A DNA stretch of 5,492 nt from a bacterium UBP2_UBA4780 (GTDB lineage: Bacteria; Edwardsbacteria; AC1; EtOH8), in NCBI GenBank assembly GCA_002403115.1, contig DHHE01000135.1:1-5492 (forward strand), read 5' to 3'. The notes under the pieces are model-generated. The model searched no databases. It was not told the origin of the DNA and saw nothing but the letters and a program-made list of their open reading frames with translations. The translations under genes and the position numbers were made by a program. The number at the start of each line of letters is the position of its first letter. Within the stretch, counting starts at the first letter, position 1. Shown one piece after another: positions 1 to 5,492 of this stretch.

Positions 1-1214
1 CGGAACATCAGGTAGTAGGAGACGGCCGAGACCGCGTAGCAAACGGCCGTCAGGTAGTAGGGCACGGCATAGCCGTAGCGCTGCATGATCCATCCCGAGG
101 CCGCGGCCGAGACCGTCCACGACAGGTTCCAGGCGATCATGGTCCAGCTGTTTGCCACCGCCCGCATGTTCTCCGGCACCGTCTCCATGGTGAAGCTGTT
201 GGCGATGGGCGAGGCCATCTGCATCAGGCTGGCCCGCATCCAGAACGAGGCCACCGCCAGCCACAGGGTGTTCTCCGCCCCCAGGGTCACCAGGAAGGGC
301 AGGGACAGCAGTTCCATCAGGGCCACCGTCCGCACCTTGCCCAGCCTGCGGGCCAGTGCCGGACCGGCCAGGACCGCGGCCAGGGTTATGATCTGGGAGA
401 CCGAGAAGTAGAGCCCGATCTGGCCGCTCGATGCCCCGAAGCGCTTGGAGAAGTAAAGGTTGAAAAACGGTATCACCAGCCCGGCCCCCAGCCCGATCCA
501 CCAGTTGCACCAGGCGAACTTTCCGATCTGCCGGAAACCATCGCGGCTGCGCGCCGGCTGGTCGCCGGTCTTCCGGGCCGCGGCGACGGGACGCTCCTCG
601 ATCCTGAGCAGCGGCAGCAGCGCCAGGAAGGAGATCAGGGCCCCGGCCAGCAGCGTCAGGCGGTAGCGCAGGAACATCGGCGACTGGGGCAGCAGCAGGC
701 CGAACAGCCATGGCAGCTTGCCGGCGACGACGTTCCCCAGGATGCCGGCCGCCAGCATCACCGCGAAGGACATGGAGAACAGATGCGTCCTCTGGTGGGG
801 ACGGCTGTTCTCCATCATGAACGGCGCGACCGATATGGTGTAGATGGTCCCCGCGACCCCGCCCAAAAAGCCCAAAGCCGACAGGGCCGCCCGGTCCACG
901 GTCAAAGCCCTCAAAAGGATGACGATGCTGCCGGCGGCCACCCCCCAGAGCATGGCCGGCCTCCGGCCGAAGCGGTCCGAGGCCATGCCGGCCGGGACCG
1001 CGGCCAGCACCAGGGCCAGGCCCGAAAACGACAGGATGGTCCCGATGAACCCCTCCTGGAAGCCGGCCTCGGCCAGGTAGAGGTTGAAGATGACGGCCGA
1101 GAAGGCGAAGCTGAGGCCGATCAGGAAGTTCGCCGCCAGGTACAGCCTGGCGTTCCGGGAGAACGACCGGGTCGAGGCGAAGTAGCCCGTCAGCAGGCCG
1201 AAAAGCCCCTTCAC
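1..1214 (-). CDS. MFS transporter, 3' end cut by the left window edge
   Basis: A polytopic inner-membrane protein of the major facilitator superfamily; the substrate cannot be read from the sequence. 404 complete codons are visible from a GTG start at 1214-1212, with no stop before the edge. MFS proteins are usually about 400-430 residues, so only the last helix end or tail is probably missing. The clearest evidence is the loop 2-3 signature GMASDRFGRR at residues 76-85 (motif A, G-x3-D-R-x-G-R-R), with a degenerate copy, GPALARRLGKVR, at 284-295 in the second half. Hydrophobic segments fill residues 24-46, 57-77, 88-101, 112-132, 145-170, 186-204, 233-252, 265-285, 300-325 and 355-375, with a polar central loop near 205-230, as expected for a 6+6 fold. 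The GTG start overlaps the hflX TGA (shared GTGA) and has AGGGAGG ten bases upstream, so it is the last visible gene of the TPR-hflX operon. Family assignment is secure; drug efflux versus nutrient or sugar uptake is open. Confidence 0.93.
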   Translation of the reverse strand, partial: MKGLFGLLTGYFASTRSFSRNARLYLAANFLIGLSFAFSAVIFNLYLAEAGFQEGFIGTILSFSGLALVLAAVPAGMASDRFGRRPAMLWGVAAGSIVILLRALTVDRAALSALGFLGGVAGTIYTISVAPFMMENSRPHQRTHLFSMSFAVMLAAGILGNVVAGKLPWLFGLLLPQSPMFLRYRLTLLAGALISFLALLPLLRIEERPVAAARKTGDQPARSRDGFRQIGKFAWCNWWIGLGAGLVIPFFNLYFSKRFGASSGQIGLYFSVSQIITLAAVLAGPALARRLGKVRTVALMELLSLPFLVTLGAENTLWLAVASFWMRASLMQMASPIANSFTMETVPENMRAVANSWTMIAWNLSWTVSAAASGWIMQRYGYAVPYYLTAVCYAVSAVSYYLMF

Positions 1215-2296
1215 GCCGCCCCGGCCTCCCTGGCCATCCGTGATACCAGGGCCGCCTCCAGCCCCTTCCGGCCCTCGCCGGTCAGCGCCGAGACCAAGCA
1301 GGCCCCCGGATCGCGGTGCGCCAGCTCGCCCAGGACGCGGTCCTCGGCCAGGTCGGTCTTGTTGTAGACGGTGAGCTCCTCCGAACGGGCGCCGATCTCC
1401 TGCAGCACTTGGCGCACTGCCTGCATCTGCCGGTCCCGGGCCGGATGGGCGCAATCGACTACGTGCAGCACCAGGTCGGCCTCGACCGCCTCCTCCAGGG
1501 TGGAGCGGAACGAGGCCACCAGCTGGTGGGGCAGGCGGCGGATGAAGCCGACGGTGTCGGTCAGCAGGAAGCGCTGGCCCGAAGGCAGGACCACCAGCCT
1601 GGTGGCCGGATCCAGGGTGGCGAACAGGCGGTCGGCCACCTTCAGGCCTGATTTCGACATGAGATTCATCAGGCTGGACTTGCCGGCGTTGGTGTACCCC
1701 ACCACGGCCGCGCGGAACATGGCGGAGCGGGACTTGCGCTGGGTGCGGCGCCGGACCTCGACCTTCTTCAGCTCCTGCTTGAGCCTGGCGATCCGGCTCC
1801 TTATTTTCCGCCGGTCCAGCTCCAGCTGCTTCTCCCCCGGCCCCCTGGTCCCGATCCCGGCCCCGGGGTCGGTCATCTCCAGCCCGGCCCCCACCAGGCG
1901 GGAGAAACGGTACTGCAGCTGGGCCAGCTCCACCTGGATCCTGGCCTCGGCCGACCGGGCGTGCATGGCGAAGATGTCCATGATCAGCTCGGCCCGGTCC
2001 AGCACCCGGCATCCCAGGACCTTCTCGAGGTTCTGGGCCTGGCCGGGCGACAGGTTATGGTCGAAGATCACCAGGCCGGCCCCGGCCCGTGAGATGCCCT
2101 CGGCCAGCTCCTGGGCCTTGCCCTTGCCGATGAAGAGGGTCGGGTCGGGCTTGGGCCGCCTCTGCAGGACCACGTCCAGCACCCGGGCCCCGGCCGTCTC
2201 CGCCAGCCGGGCCAGTTCCTCCAGCGACTCCTCCTCGGCCATCAACTCCCTGGCGTCGCGGCAGAGCCCGACCAGTATGGCTTTGTTGTTGGTCAC
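1211..2296 (-). CDS. hflX: Ribosome-associated GTPase HflX
   Basis: HflX family GTPases bind the 50S subunit or 70S ribosome and, in characterised bacteria, split stalled or stressed ribosomes using GTP; the protein is cytoplasmic. The domains are in the normal order. The N-terminal HflX domain (about 1-95) has IGKGK at 56-60 and FDHNLSPGQ at 78-86. The middle helical linker (about 97-190) has DIFAMHARSAEARIQVELAQ at 107-126 and the glycine-rich GIGTRGPGE at 147-155. The G domain follows with G1 GYTNAGKS (200-207), G2 region LFATLDPATR (224-233), G3 DTVGFI (247-252), G4 NKTD (312-315) and G5 SALTG (336-340). All nucleotide-binding residues look intact. At 361 residues it is shorter than the E. 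coli protein (about 426) because it ends soon after the G domain. The start is GTG at 2296, with AGGGAAGGA five bases upstream. It lies two bases after the TPR gene stop and overlaps the transporter start, so it is the middle gene of an operon. It is not in the hfq-hflX-hflKC context of enterobacteria. Confidence 0.97.
   Translation of the reverse strand: MTNNKAILVGLCRDARELMAEEESLEELARLAETAGARVLDVVLQRRPKPDPTLFIGKGKAQELAEGISRAGAGLVIFDHNLSPGQAQNLEKVLGCRVLDRAELIMDIFAMHARSAEARIQVELAQLQYRFSRLVGAGLEMTDPGAGIGTRGPGEKQLELDRRKIRSRIARLKQELKKVEVRRRTQRKSRSAMFRAAVVGYTNAGKSSLMNLMSKSGLKVADRLFATLDPATRLVVLPSGQRFLLTDTVGFIRRLPHQLVASFRSTLEEAVEADLVLHVVDCAHPARDRQMQAVRQVLQEIGARSEELTVYNKTDLAEDRVLGELAHRDPGACLVSALTGEGRKGLEAALVSRMAREAGAA
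1225..1231 (-). promoter_or_regulatory. Ribosome binding site of the MFS gene, inside hflX
   Basis: The minus strand reads AGGGAGG here, ten bases before the GTG at 1214. It lies within the last codons of hflX. Together with the four-base stop/start overlap it decides the GTG start and suggests translational coupling. Confidence 0.65.
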
Positions 2297-2298
2297 TG

Positions 2299-3363
2299 TT
2301 ATCCTTCCCTGACATTCGATTCCGGTTCTTCAAGGAACTTCCCGCACTTCTCGGCCAGTTCCCGGTTGCCGGTTTTCCCGGCCATCTTCATGGCCTCCCT
2401 GGCCGCGACGCCGGCCCCGGAGAAATCCCCCGTTCCCCGCCGGGCCTGGGCCAGCGCCCAAAGCACGCTCGCCAGCAGGGGGGGCACATTCATCCCCCTG
2501 GCCAGATCGGCCGCTTCCTCCAGATGGCCGAGGGCCTCCTGGTGCCTCCCCTGCTCGTTCAAAGCCGGCCCCAGGGCCTCCAGCGCCTGCAGCAGGCCCT
2601 TGCGGTCGCCCATCTCCCGGCAGATCTGCATCTGCCTGAGAAAGCAATCCAGGGCCTGGCCGGCCTCCCCGATATCCCCGTATACCAGCCCCACGTTGCC
2701 GATGCCGTAGGCCTTGCCCAGCTTGTCGCCCAGTTGGCTTGAGATCTCTATCTGCCGCCGCATGTAATCCAACGCCGTTGTATGATCGCCCTCCATCGAG
2801 GCGGCGATGCCCAGGCTCCCCAGAGCCATTCCCTCGCCCAGCCGGTCTCCCAGCGCCCTGGACATCTCAAGTTTTTTTTGGAAGTGCCCCCTGGCCTCGG
2901 CCAGCATCCCCTGTTGGATGAAAAGGTTCCCGATGTTGAGATGGATGTTCGCTATGCTGGGCTGATGGCCCATCCTTTCGACCAACTCCAGCGCCCTGAA
3001 ATAAAACTCTCCGGCGGACTGAAACCGGCCCTGGAAGACATGCAGCATGCCCAGGCATTCCAGCGCGGCAGCCTGCCCATCCTCCCTCCCCAGATCGCTG
3101 AACTCCGCCAGCGCTTGGCGGTAATGCTCCAATGCCCCGTCGAATGCGCCGCGCCGGTGGAGAATTGTGCCCATCTTGTTCCGGCACTCGGCCGTCAGCC
3201 TCTTGTCCCCAGAAGCCTCGGCCATCTCCAGGTTCCCCCTGAAGACATTCTCGACCTCGTCCCAACGCCCCACCAGGAGCAGCACCTCGGCCCGGCTGGT
3301 ATGCAGGCTCATCGGGTAGTAGCTGCGGCCGTCGCCCGGACGATCGACCACTACCCAGTGCAT
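2299..3363 (-). CDS. Stand-alone TPR-repeat protein, function unknown
   Basis: A predicted cytoplasmic protein of 354 residues (from the ATG at 3363) built almost wholly of tetratricopeptide repeats, helical hairpins that bind other proteins. Eight units follow one another every 40 residues without insertion: 20-59, 60-99, 100-139, 140-179, 180-219, 220-259, 260-299 and 300-339. Typical marks recur, such as LG or IG early in the unit, G at the hairpin turn, AL in helix B and LGD at the end. Examples are GSLGIAASMEGDHTTALDYM and GNVGLVYGDIGEAGQALDCF. No enzymatic, DNA-binding or signal-peptide segment is visible. The 40-residue spacing resembles TPR blocks at the C-terminus of large cyclase- or kinase-linked ATPase regulators, so it may be a detached block of that kind (inference). 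The start is uncertain. ATG 3363 has AAGG five bases upstream and high third-position GC begins here. An in-frame ATG lies at 3393, and a TTG at 3465 has GGAG eight bases upstream. It is the first gene of the operon with hflX. Confidence 0.88.
   Translation of the reverse strand: MHWVVVDRPGDGRSYYPMSLHTSRAEVLLLVGRWDEVENVFRGNLEMAEASGDKRLTAECRNKMGTILHRRGAFDGALEHYRQALAEFSDLGREDGQAAALECLGMLHVFQGRFQSAGEFYFRALELVERMGHQPSIANIHLNIGNLFIQQGMLAEARGHFQKKLEMSRALGDRLGEGMALGSLGIAASMEGDHTTALDYMRRQIEISSQLGDKLGKAYGIGNVGLVYGDIGEAGQALDCFLRQMQICREMGDRKGLLQALEALGPALNEQGRHQEALGHLEEAADLARGMNVPPLLASVLWALAQARRGTGDFSGAGVAAREAMKMAGKTGNRELAEKCGKFLEEPESNVREG
2302..2310 (-). promoter_or_regulatory. Ribosome binding site of hflX, inside the TPR gene
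   Basis: The minus strand reads AGGGAAGGA, five bases before the hflX GTG. It is made from the last sense codons (R-E-G) of the TPR gene, whose TAA occupies most of the spacer. A ribosome finishing the TPR gene would therefore sit on this site. Confidence 0.7.
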
Positions 3364-3403
3364 CCTGGCCTTATTGGAATATAATCCCGTCATGCGAAAG
3401 ATA

Positions 3404-3432
3404 ACTATACCAAAGACAGAACGTAAAAACAA
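3404..3432 (-). promoter_or_regulatory. Candidate sigma70-type promoter for the TPR-hflX-MFS operon
   Basis: On the minus strand TTGTTT (3427-3432) and TATAGT (3404-3409) are separated by exactly 17 bases, in a locally AT-rich stretch of GC-rich DNA. Transcription would begin near 3397. That leaves a leader of about 33 bases containing AAGG (3369-3372) before the ATG at 3363. If real, it rules out the TTG start at 3465 for this transcript. It is a match by eye only. Confidence 0.5.
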
Positions 3433-3491
3433 GAGAGCGCGGCGGCGGAAGCAAGCATTCCGCAAAAAGGGATCTCCGCAGGCTCTTTCCC

Positions 3492-3520
3492 CTTGTCGTT
3501 TAAATGATTAGACGGACAAG
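3492..3520. repeat. Imperfect inverted repeat with AT-rich centre
   Basis: CTTGTC (3492-3497) is matched by GACAAG (3515-3520). The arms extend by GT (3498-3499) against AC (3512-3513), with G3514 bulged. The centre (3500-3511) is AT-rich. The size and its place between divergent genes fit a regulator operator or a weak hairpin; there is no T-run to make it a terminator. Confidence 0.35.
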
Positions 3521-3533
3521 ACCGTTCGAGTTT

Positions 3534-3549
3534 CGAGGGGCCGGCCTCG
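3534..3549. repeat. Short GC-rich inverted repeat
   Basis: CGAGG (3534-3538) and CCTCG (3545-3549) flank GGCCGG. The stem is only five base pairs and could arise by chance in GC-rich DNA. No T-run follows on either side. Confidence 0.2.
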
Positions 3550-3611
3550 TTCCGTTCCCCTGAAACATTTTCCGGCGCACCCCGTAGTTCTTTTCGGACT
3601 TCAACAATTTT

Positions 3612-3615
3612 GGAG
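3612..3615 (+). promoter_or_regulatory. Ribosome binding site of the membrane-protein gene
   Basis: GGAG lies eight bases before the ATG at 3624. Spacing and sequence are normal and support that ATG as the start. Confidence 0.6.
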
Positions 3616-3623
3616 ATAATCCC

Positions 3624-4265
3624 ATGGACGGTAAAAAAGTCGGCGGACTCCTTATCGCGCTGAAGAACGTCTTCGGCGTGGTCGCCAGGCCCGGGACCTA
3701 CGGCAACCTGCTTTACCTGCTGCTCTCCTTCCCCCTGGGGCTGGCCTACTTCGTTTTACTGACGACCGGGATCTCGTTGGGCATCGGGCTTTATCTGATC
3801 GTGGTGGGACTTCCCCTGTTGGTCATGGTGCTGATGCTCTGGCGGCAGATGGTCAAGCTGGAGCGGCTCCAGGCCAAGTGGCTGCTGGGACAGGAAACCA
3901 GGCCGGAGCCCATCCTCCGCTGGGCCGGGGCCAAGAGGGCCTGGCCTTGGTTCCGCGCCAGGCTCTCCAGCAGCCTCACCTGGAGGGGGCTGGGTTTCCT
4001 GTTCCTCAAGCTCCCCCTGGGGCTGGTGGCCTTCGTCCTGCTGGTGGTGATGCTCACTGTATCGGCCGCCCTGGTGGCATTGCCCTTCCTTCACCAGCAT
4101 GGCCTGGTCCAGGTCGACGATCTCTCGCTTGTCATGATAGAGGGCCCCTGGCAGTCGGCCGGGATAGTGCTTTCCGGCCTGCTGCTGCTGGTGCTCAGCT
4201 TCCACCTTTTCAACGGATACGCCCGGGTGTTCCGCTGGCTTTCCGGCAAGCTCATCTGCGCCTGA
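3624..4265 (+). CDS. Small membrane protein, 'putative sensor' type domain without kinase
   Basis: An integral membrane protein of 213 residues. Hydrophobic segments lie at about 27-48, 50-72, 122-157 (long enough for a hairpin or two crossings) and 177-197. A basic, tryptophan-containing stretch between 73 and 121 is probably cytoplasmic. The pattern LPLG/FPLG-x-x-FVLL followed by a glycine-rich helix, and WLLG before the central loop, resembles the domain I know as Pfam 'putative sensor' (PF13796). That domain often sits N-terminal to histidine kinases in Actinobacteria and also occurs alone. Here the domain is essentially the whole protein: no histidine kinase, HATPase or DNA-binding part follows. 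The two halves are visibly related, PLGLAYFVLL at 37-46 against PLGLVAFVLL at 131-140. Start: ATG at 3624 with GGAG eight bases upstream. It is transcribed alone, divergent from the TPR operon and convergent with valS, and ends at the shared terminator. Membrane location is secure; family membership is likely; the ligand or partner is unknown. Confidence 0.85.
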   Translation: MDGKKVGGLLIALKNVFGVVARPGTYGNLLYLLLSFPLGLAYFVLLTTGISLGIGLYLIVVGLPLLVMVLMLWRQMVKLERLQAKWLLGQETRPEPILRWAGAKRAWPWFRARLSSSLTWRGLGFLFLKLPLGLVAFVLLVVMLTVSAALVALPFLHQHGLVQVDDLSLVMIEGPWQSAGIVLSGLLLLVLSFHLFNGYARVFRWLSGKLICA

Positions 4266-4276
4266 TGCGCCCGATG

Positions 4277-4314
4277 AAAAGAGCCCCGGCGGTCTTTACC
4301 GCCGGGGCTCTTTT
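4277..4314. terminator. Strong bidirectional rho-independent terminator
   Basis: A perfect 17-bp stem pairs 4277-4293 with 4298-4314 around the loop CTTT. The GC-rich core GAGCCCCGGCGGT is flanked by AAAA on the left and TTTT on the right, followed by GTTT on the plus strand. Each strand therefore reads hairpin then T-run. It begins 11 bases after the membrane-protein stop and 14 bases after the valS stop (reading leftward), serving both convergent genes. Confidence 0.95.
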
Positions 4315-4328
4315 GTTTGATGAATCCT

Positions 4329-5492
4329 CTATATCTCGGCCCTGACCACGAACCTGGCCCCTTCCACTTTCTTCTCCGCGGTCTCCCCGCCCTCCGCCCC
4401 CACCGTACCCAGCAGGTCGCCCCAGACCGCCTTCAGGGCGGCCAGGTCGCCGGCGCCGCCCGCGATCGATAGGCTCTTGAGCGGCGTCTTGACGCTGACC
4501 TTGGCCTCTGACTTGGCCTTGCGGACCGCGGCCAGCACCTCCATGGCCGCCCCGAAGGCGTCGTCCTTTTCGGGCTTGGCAATCCCGGCAAAGTCCTTCT
4601 CGGACGGCCAATCCGAGGTGTGCACCGAACGCTGCTTCCCCTCCCCGGCGAACAGCCAGCCCCAAGCCTCCTCGGTGAAGAAGGGAACGAACGGGGCGAA
4701 CAGCCGCAGCAGCACCGACAGGGCCAGACTTAAAGAGGCCAACGCCGACAGCCTGCCGGGCGTCATCTCCCCGTGGTAGGCCCGGACCTTGACCAGCTCC
4801 AGGTAGTTGTCGCAGAACTTCTCCCAGAAGAAGGATTCGATCTCCTGCAGGGCGTCGGCGTAACCGAAGTCCGCGAAGAATTTCCCCGCCCTTTCCACCG
4901 TCTTGGAGAGATGCTCCAGGAAGCTTCTATCGAGTTCCTCGGTGATCTTCTCCGGAGCCGGCGGCCCAGCCTCGACCGACAGGATATGCCCGGCGGCGAA
5001 CTTGGAGGCGTTGTACAGCTTGGTCACCAGCCGCTTGCCGTTCTGGAACATGGCCTCGTCGTAGGCGGTGTCCACCCCCAGCCGGGCCTTGGCCGCCCAG
5101 TAGCGCACCCCGTCCGAGGAGTACTTCTGCAGCAGGTGCTCCGGGGTGACCACGTTGCCGTGGCTCTTGGACATCTTCTTGCGGTCCGGGTCCAGTATCC
5201 AGCCGTTGATCAGGACGTGGCGCCAGGGGATGGAGCCGTCGTGTAGCATGGCCTTGACGATGGTGTAGAAGGCCCAGGTGCGGATGATCTCCGGCCCCTG
5301 CGGCCGGATGTCCATGGGGAACACTTTGGAGTGCCGGCCGTCGGCGTCGGCCCAGTGGCTGGCGATCTGCGGGGTCAGGGAGCTGGTGGCCCAGGTGTCC
5401 ATGACGTCCGGGTCGCCGCAGAAGCCGCCCGGCTTGTCCCTCACCGACTCGTCGAAGCCCGGGGCCGGGCGCGACTGGGGGTCGATGGGCAG
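4329..5492 (-). CDS. valS: Valyl-tRNA synthetase, C-terminal part (5' end beyond the right edge)
   Basis: Class Ia aminoacyl-tRNA synthetase that attaches valine to tRNA-Val in the cytoplasm; an essential function. The frame stays open to the right edge (387 codons visible, starting L-P-I-D-P), so the HIGH motif and most of the editing domain are outside. Visible features, counted from base 5492, are: DVMDTWATSSLTPQI at 29-43 in the catalytic core; the ATP-binding signature KMSKS at 106-110 (bases 5177-5163), followed by HGNVV; and the anticodon-binding helical domain with FFWEKFCDNYLELVK at 221-235 and FAPFVPFFTEEAW at 265-277. The tail ends at a TAG at 4331-4329, without the long C-terminal coiled coil of E. 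coli ValRS. The wording WATSSLTPQI, rather than the WFSSALWP type of E. coli, places it with the archaeal/actinobacterial-like ValRS group. The GTG at 5444 is an internal valine, not the start. Transcription ends at the hairpin just downstream. Confidence 0.97.
   Translation of the reverse strand: MPIDPQSRPAPGFDESVRDKPGGFCGDPDVMDTWATSSLTPQIASHWADADGRHSKVFPMDIRPQGPEIIRTWAFYTIVKAMLHDGSIPWRHVLINGWILDPDRKKMSKSHGNVVTPEHLLQKYSSDGVRYWAAKARLGVDTAYDEAMFQNGKRLVTKLYNASKFAAGHILSVEAGPPAPEKITEELDRSFLEHLSKTVERAGKFFADFGYADALQEIESFFWEKFCDNYLELVKVRAYHGEMTPGRLSALASLSLALSVLLRLFAPFVPFFTEEAWGWLFAGEGKQRSVHTSDWPSEKDFAGIAKPEKDDAFGAAMEVLAAVRKAKSEAKVSVKTPLKSLSIAGGAGDLAALKAVWGDLLGTVGAEGGETAEKKVEGARFVVRAEI

Larger units (their letters stand above)
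3466..3623. other. Divergent intergenic region
   Basis: This is the stretch between the leftward TPR gene and the rightward membrane-protein gene (about 260 bases if the TPR gene starts at 3363). It is less GC-rich than the genes and holds two inverted repeats, listed separately, and a ribosome binding site next to 3624. I found no convincing rightward promoter with both boxes, no small ORF with a good start, and no riboswitch I recognise. Confidence 0.6.

Noticed and set aside
783..1367. Plus-strand frames at 85-411, 460-666, 783-1367 and 844-1080
   Set aside because: All lie antisense to the MFS transporter frame, which is open throughout on the minus strand and carries the MFS motif. Their products are low-complexity R/G/P/A-rich.
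1371..2312. Long plus-strand frame (313 codons) across hflX
   Set aside because: It lies antisense to hflX, whose GTPase motifs are unmistakable. The translation is rich in S, R and T with no domain, as expected for a shadow in GC-rich DNA.
2782..3384. Plus-strand frame (200 codons) across the TPR gene
   Set aside because: Antisense shadow of the regular TPR repeats; no recognisable motif and no ribosome binding site.
3534..3549. GC-rich hairpin as a terminator
   Set aside because: The stem is only five base pairs and no T-run follows on either strand; there is also no gene ending nearby.
3601..3623. GATAAT (3615-3620) as a -10 box for the rightward gene
   Set aside because: It overlaps the ribosome binding site and lies three bases from the ATG, and no good -35 box stands 16-18 bases upstream.
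3756..4205. Minus-strand frames at 3756-4205 and 3791-4057, and the plus frame 3878-4345
   Set aside because: Shadows of the membrane-protein gene; compositions are Q/H/P- or G/P/A-rich without a fold. The frame 3878-4345 also runs through the terminator hairpin.
4773..5246. Plus-strand frames at 4477-4779 and 4773-5246
   Set aside because: Antisense to valS, whose KMSKS and anticodon-domain motifs are clear.
5442..5444. GTG as start of a 371-residue valS product
   Set aside because: The frame continues upstream to the window edge with ValRS-like residues (LPIDP, then PAPGFDES). The GTG is an internal valine codon.

Overview
The window is GC-rich bacterial chromosome, densely coded, with one incomplete gene at each edge, three complete genes, one strong terminator and one intergenic regulatory region. 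I see no tRNA, rRNA, CRISPR array, insertion sequence or transposase. The host cannot be fixed from sequence alone. High GC, GTG starts, the archaeal/actinobacterial-type valyl-tRNA synthetase and the 40-residue TPR protein point to a bacterium outside the well-studied Proteobacteria and Firmicutes, perhaps an uncultured candidate phylum. This is inference.

Layout: the left 60 percent is a leftward three-gene cluster, read from about 3430 down to 1: a stand-alone tetratricopeptide-repeat (TPR) protein, the ribosome-associated GTPase HflX, and a major facilitator superfamily (MFS) transporter running off the left edge. The TPR stop and the hflX GTG start are two bases apart. The hflX stop and the transporter GTG start overlap by four bases. 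Each downstream gene has its Shine-Dalgarno sequence inside the end of the gene before it. The three are therefore very probably one translationally coupled operon. A sigma70-like promoter (3404-3432) lies just upstream of the preferred TPR start.

A divergent intergenic region (about 3364-3623) holds that promoter, two inverted repeats and the ribosome binding site of a rightward gene. That gene (3624-4265) encodes a small membrane protein made almost entirely of a duplicated 'putative sensor' type membrane domain, with no kinase part. It converges on the 3' end of a leftward valS gene that enters from the right edge. A 17-bp perfect hairpin with T-runs on both sides separates the two stop codons and can terminate transcription in both directions.

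Functional picture: HflX (ribosome splitting or rescue) and ValRS (tRNA charging) are translation housekeeping. The TPR protein, transporter and membrane protein are accessory genes of unknown substrate or partner. I found no convincing new multi-gene system. The points most worth a second look are the uncharacterised TPR protein co-transcribed with a C-terminally short HflX, and the visible in-frame duplication in the membrane protein.
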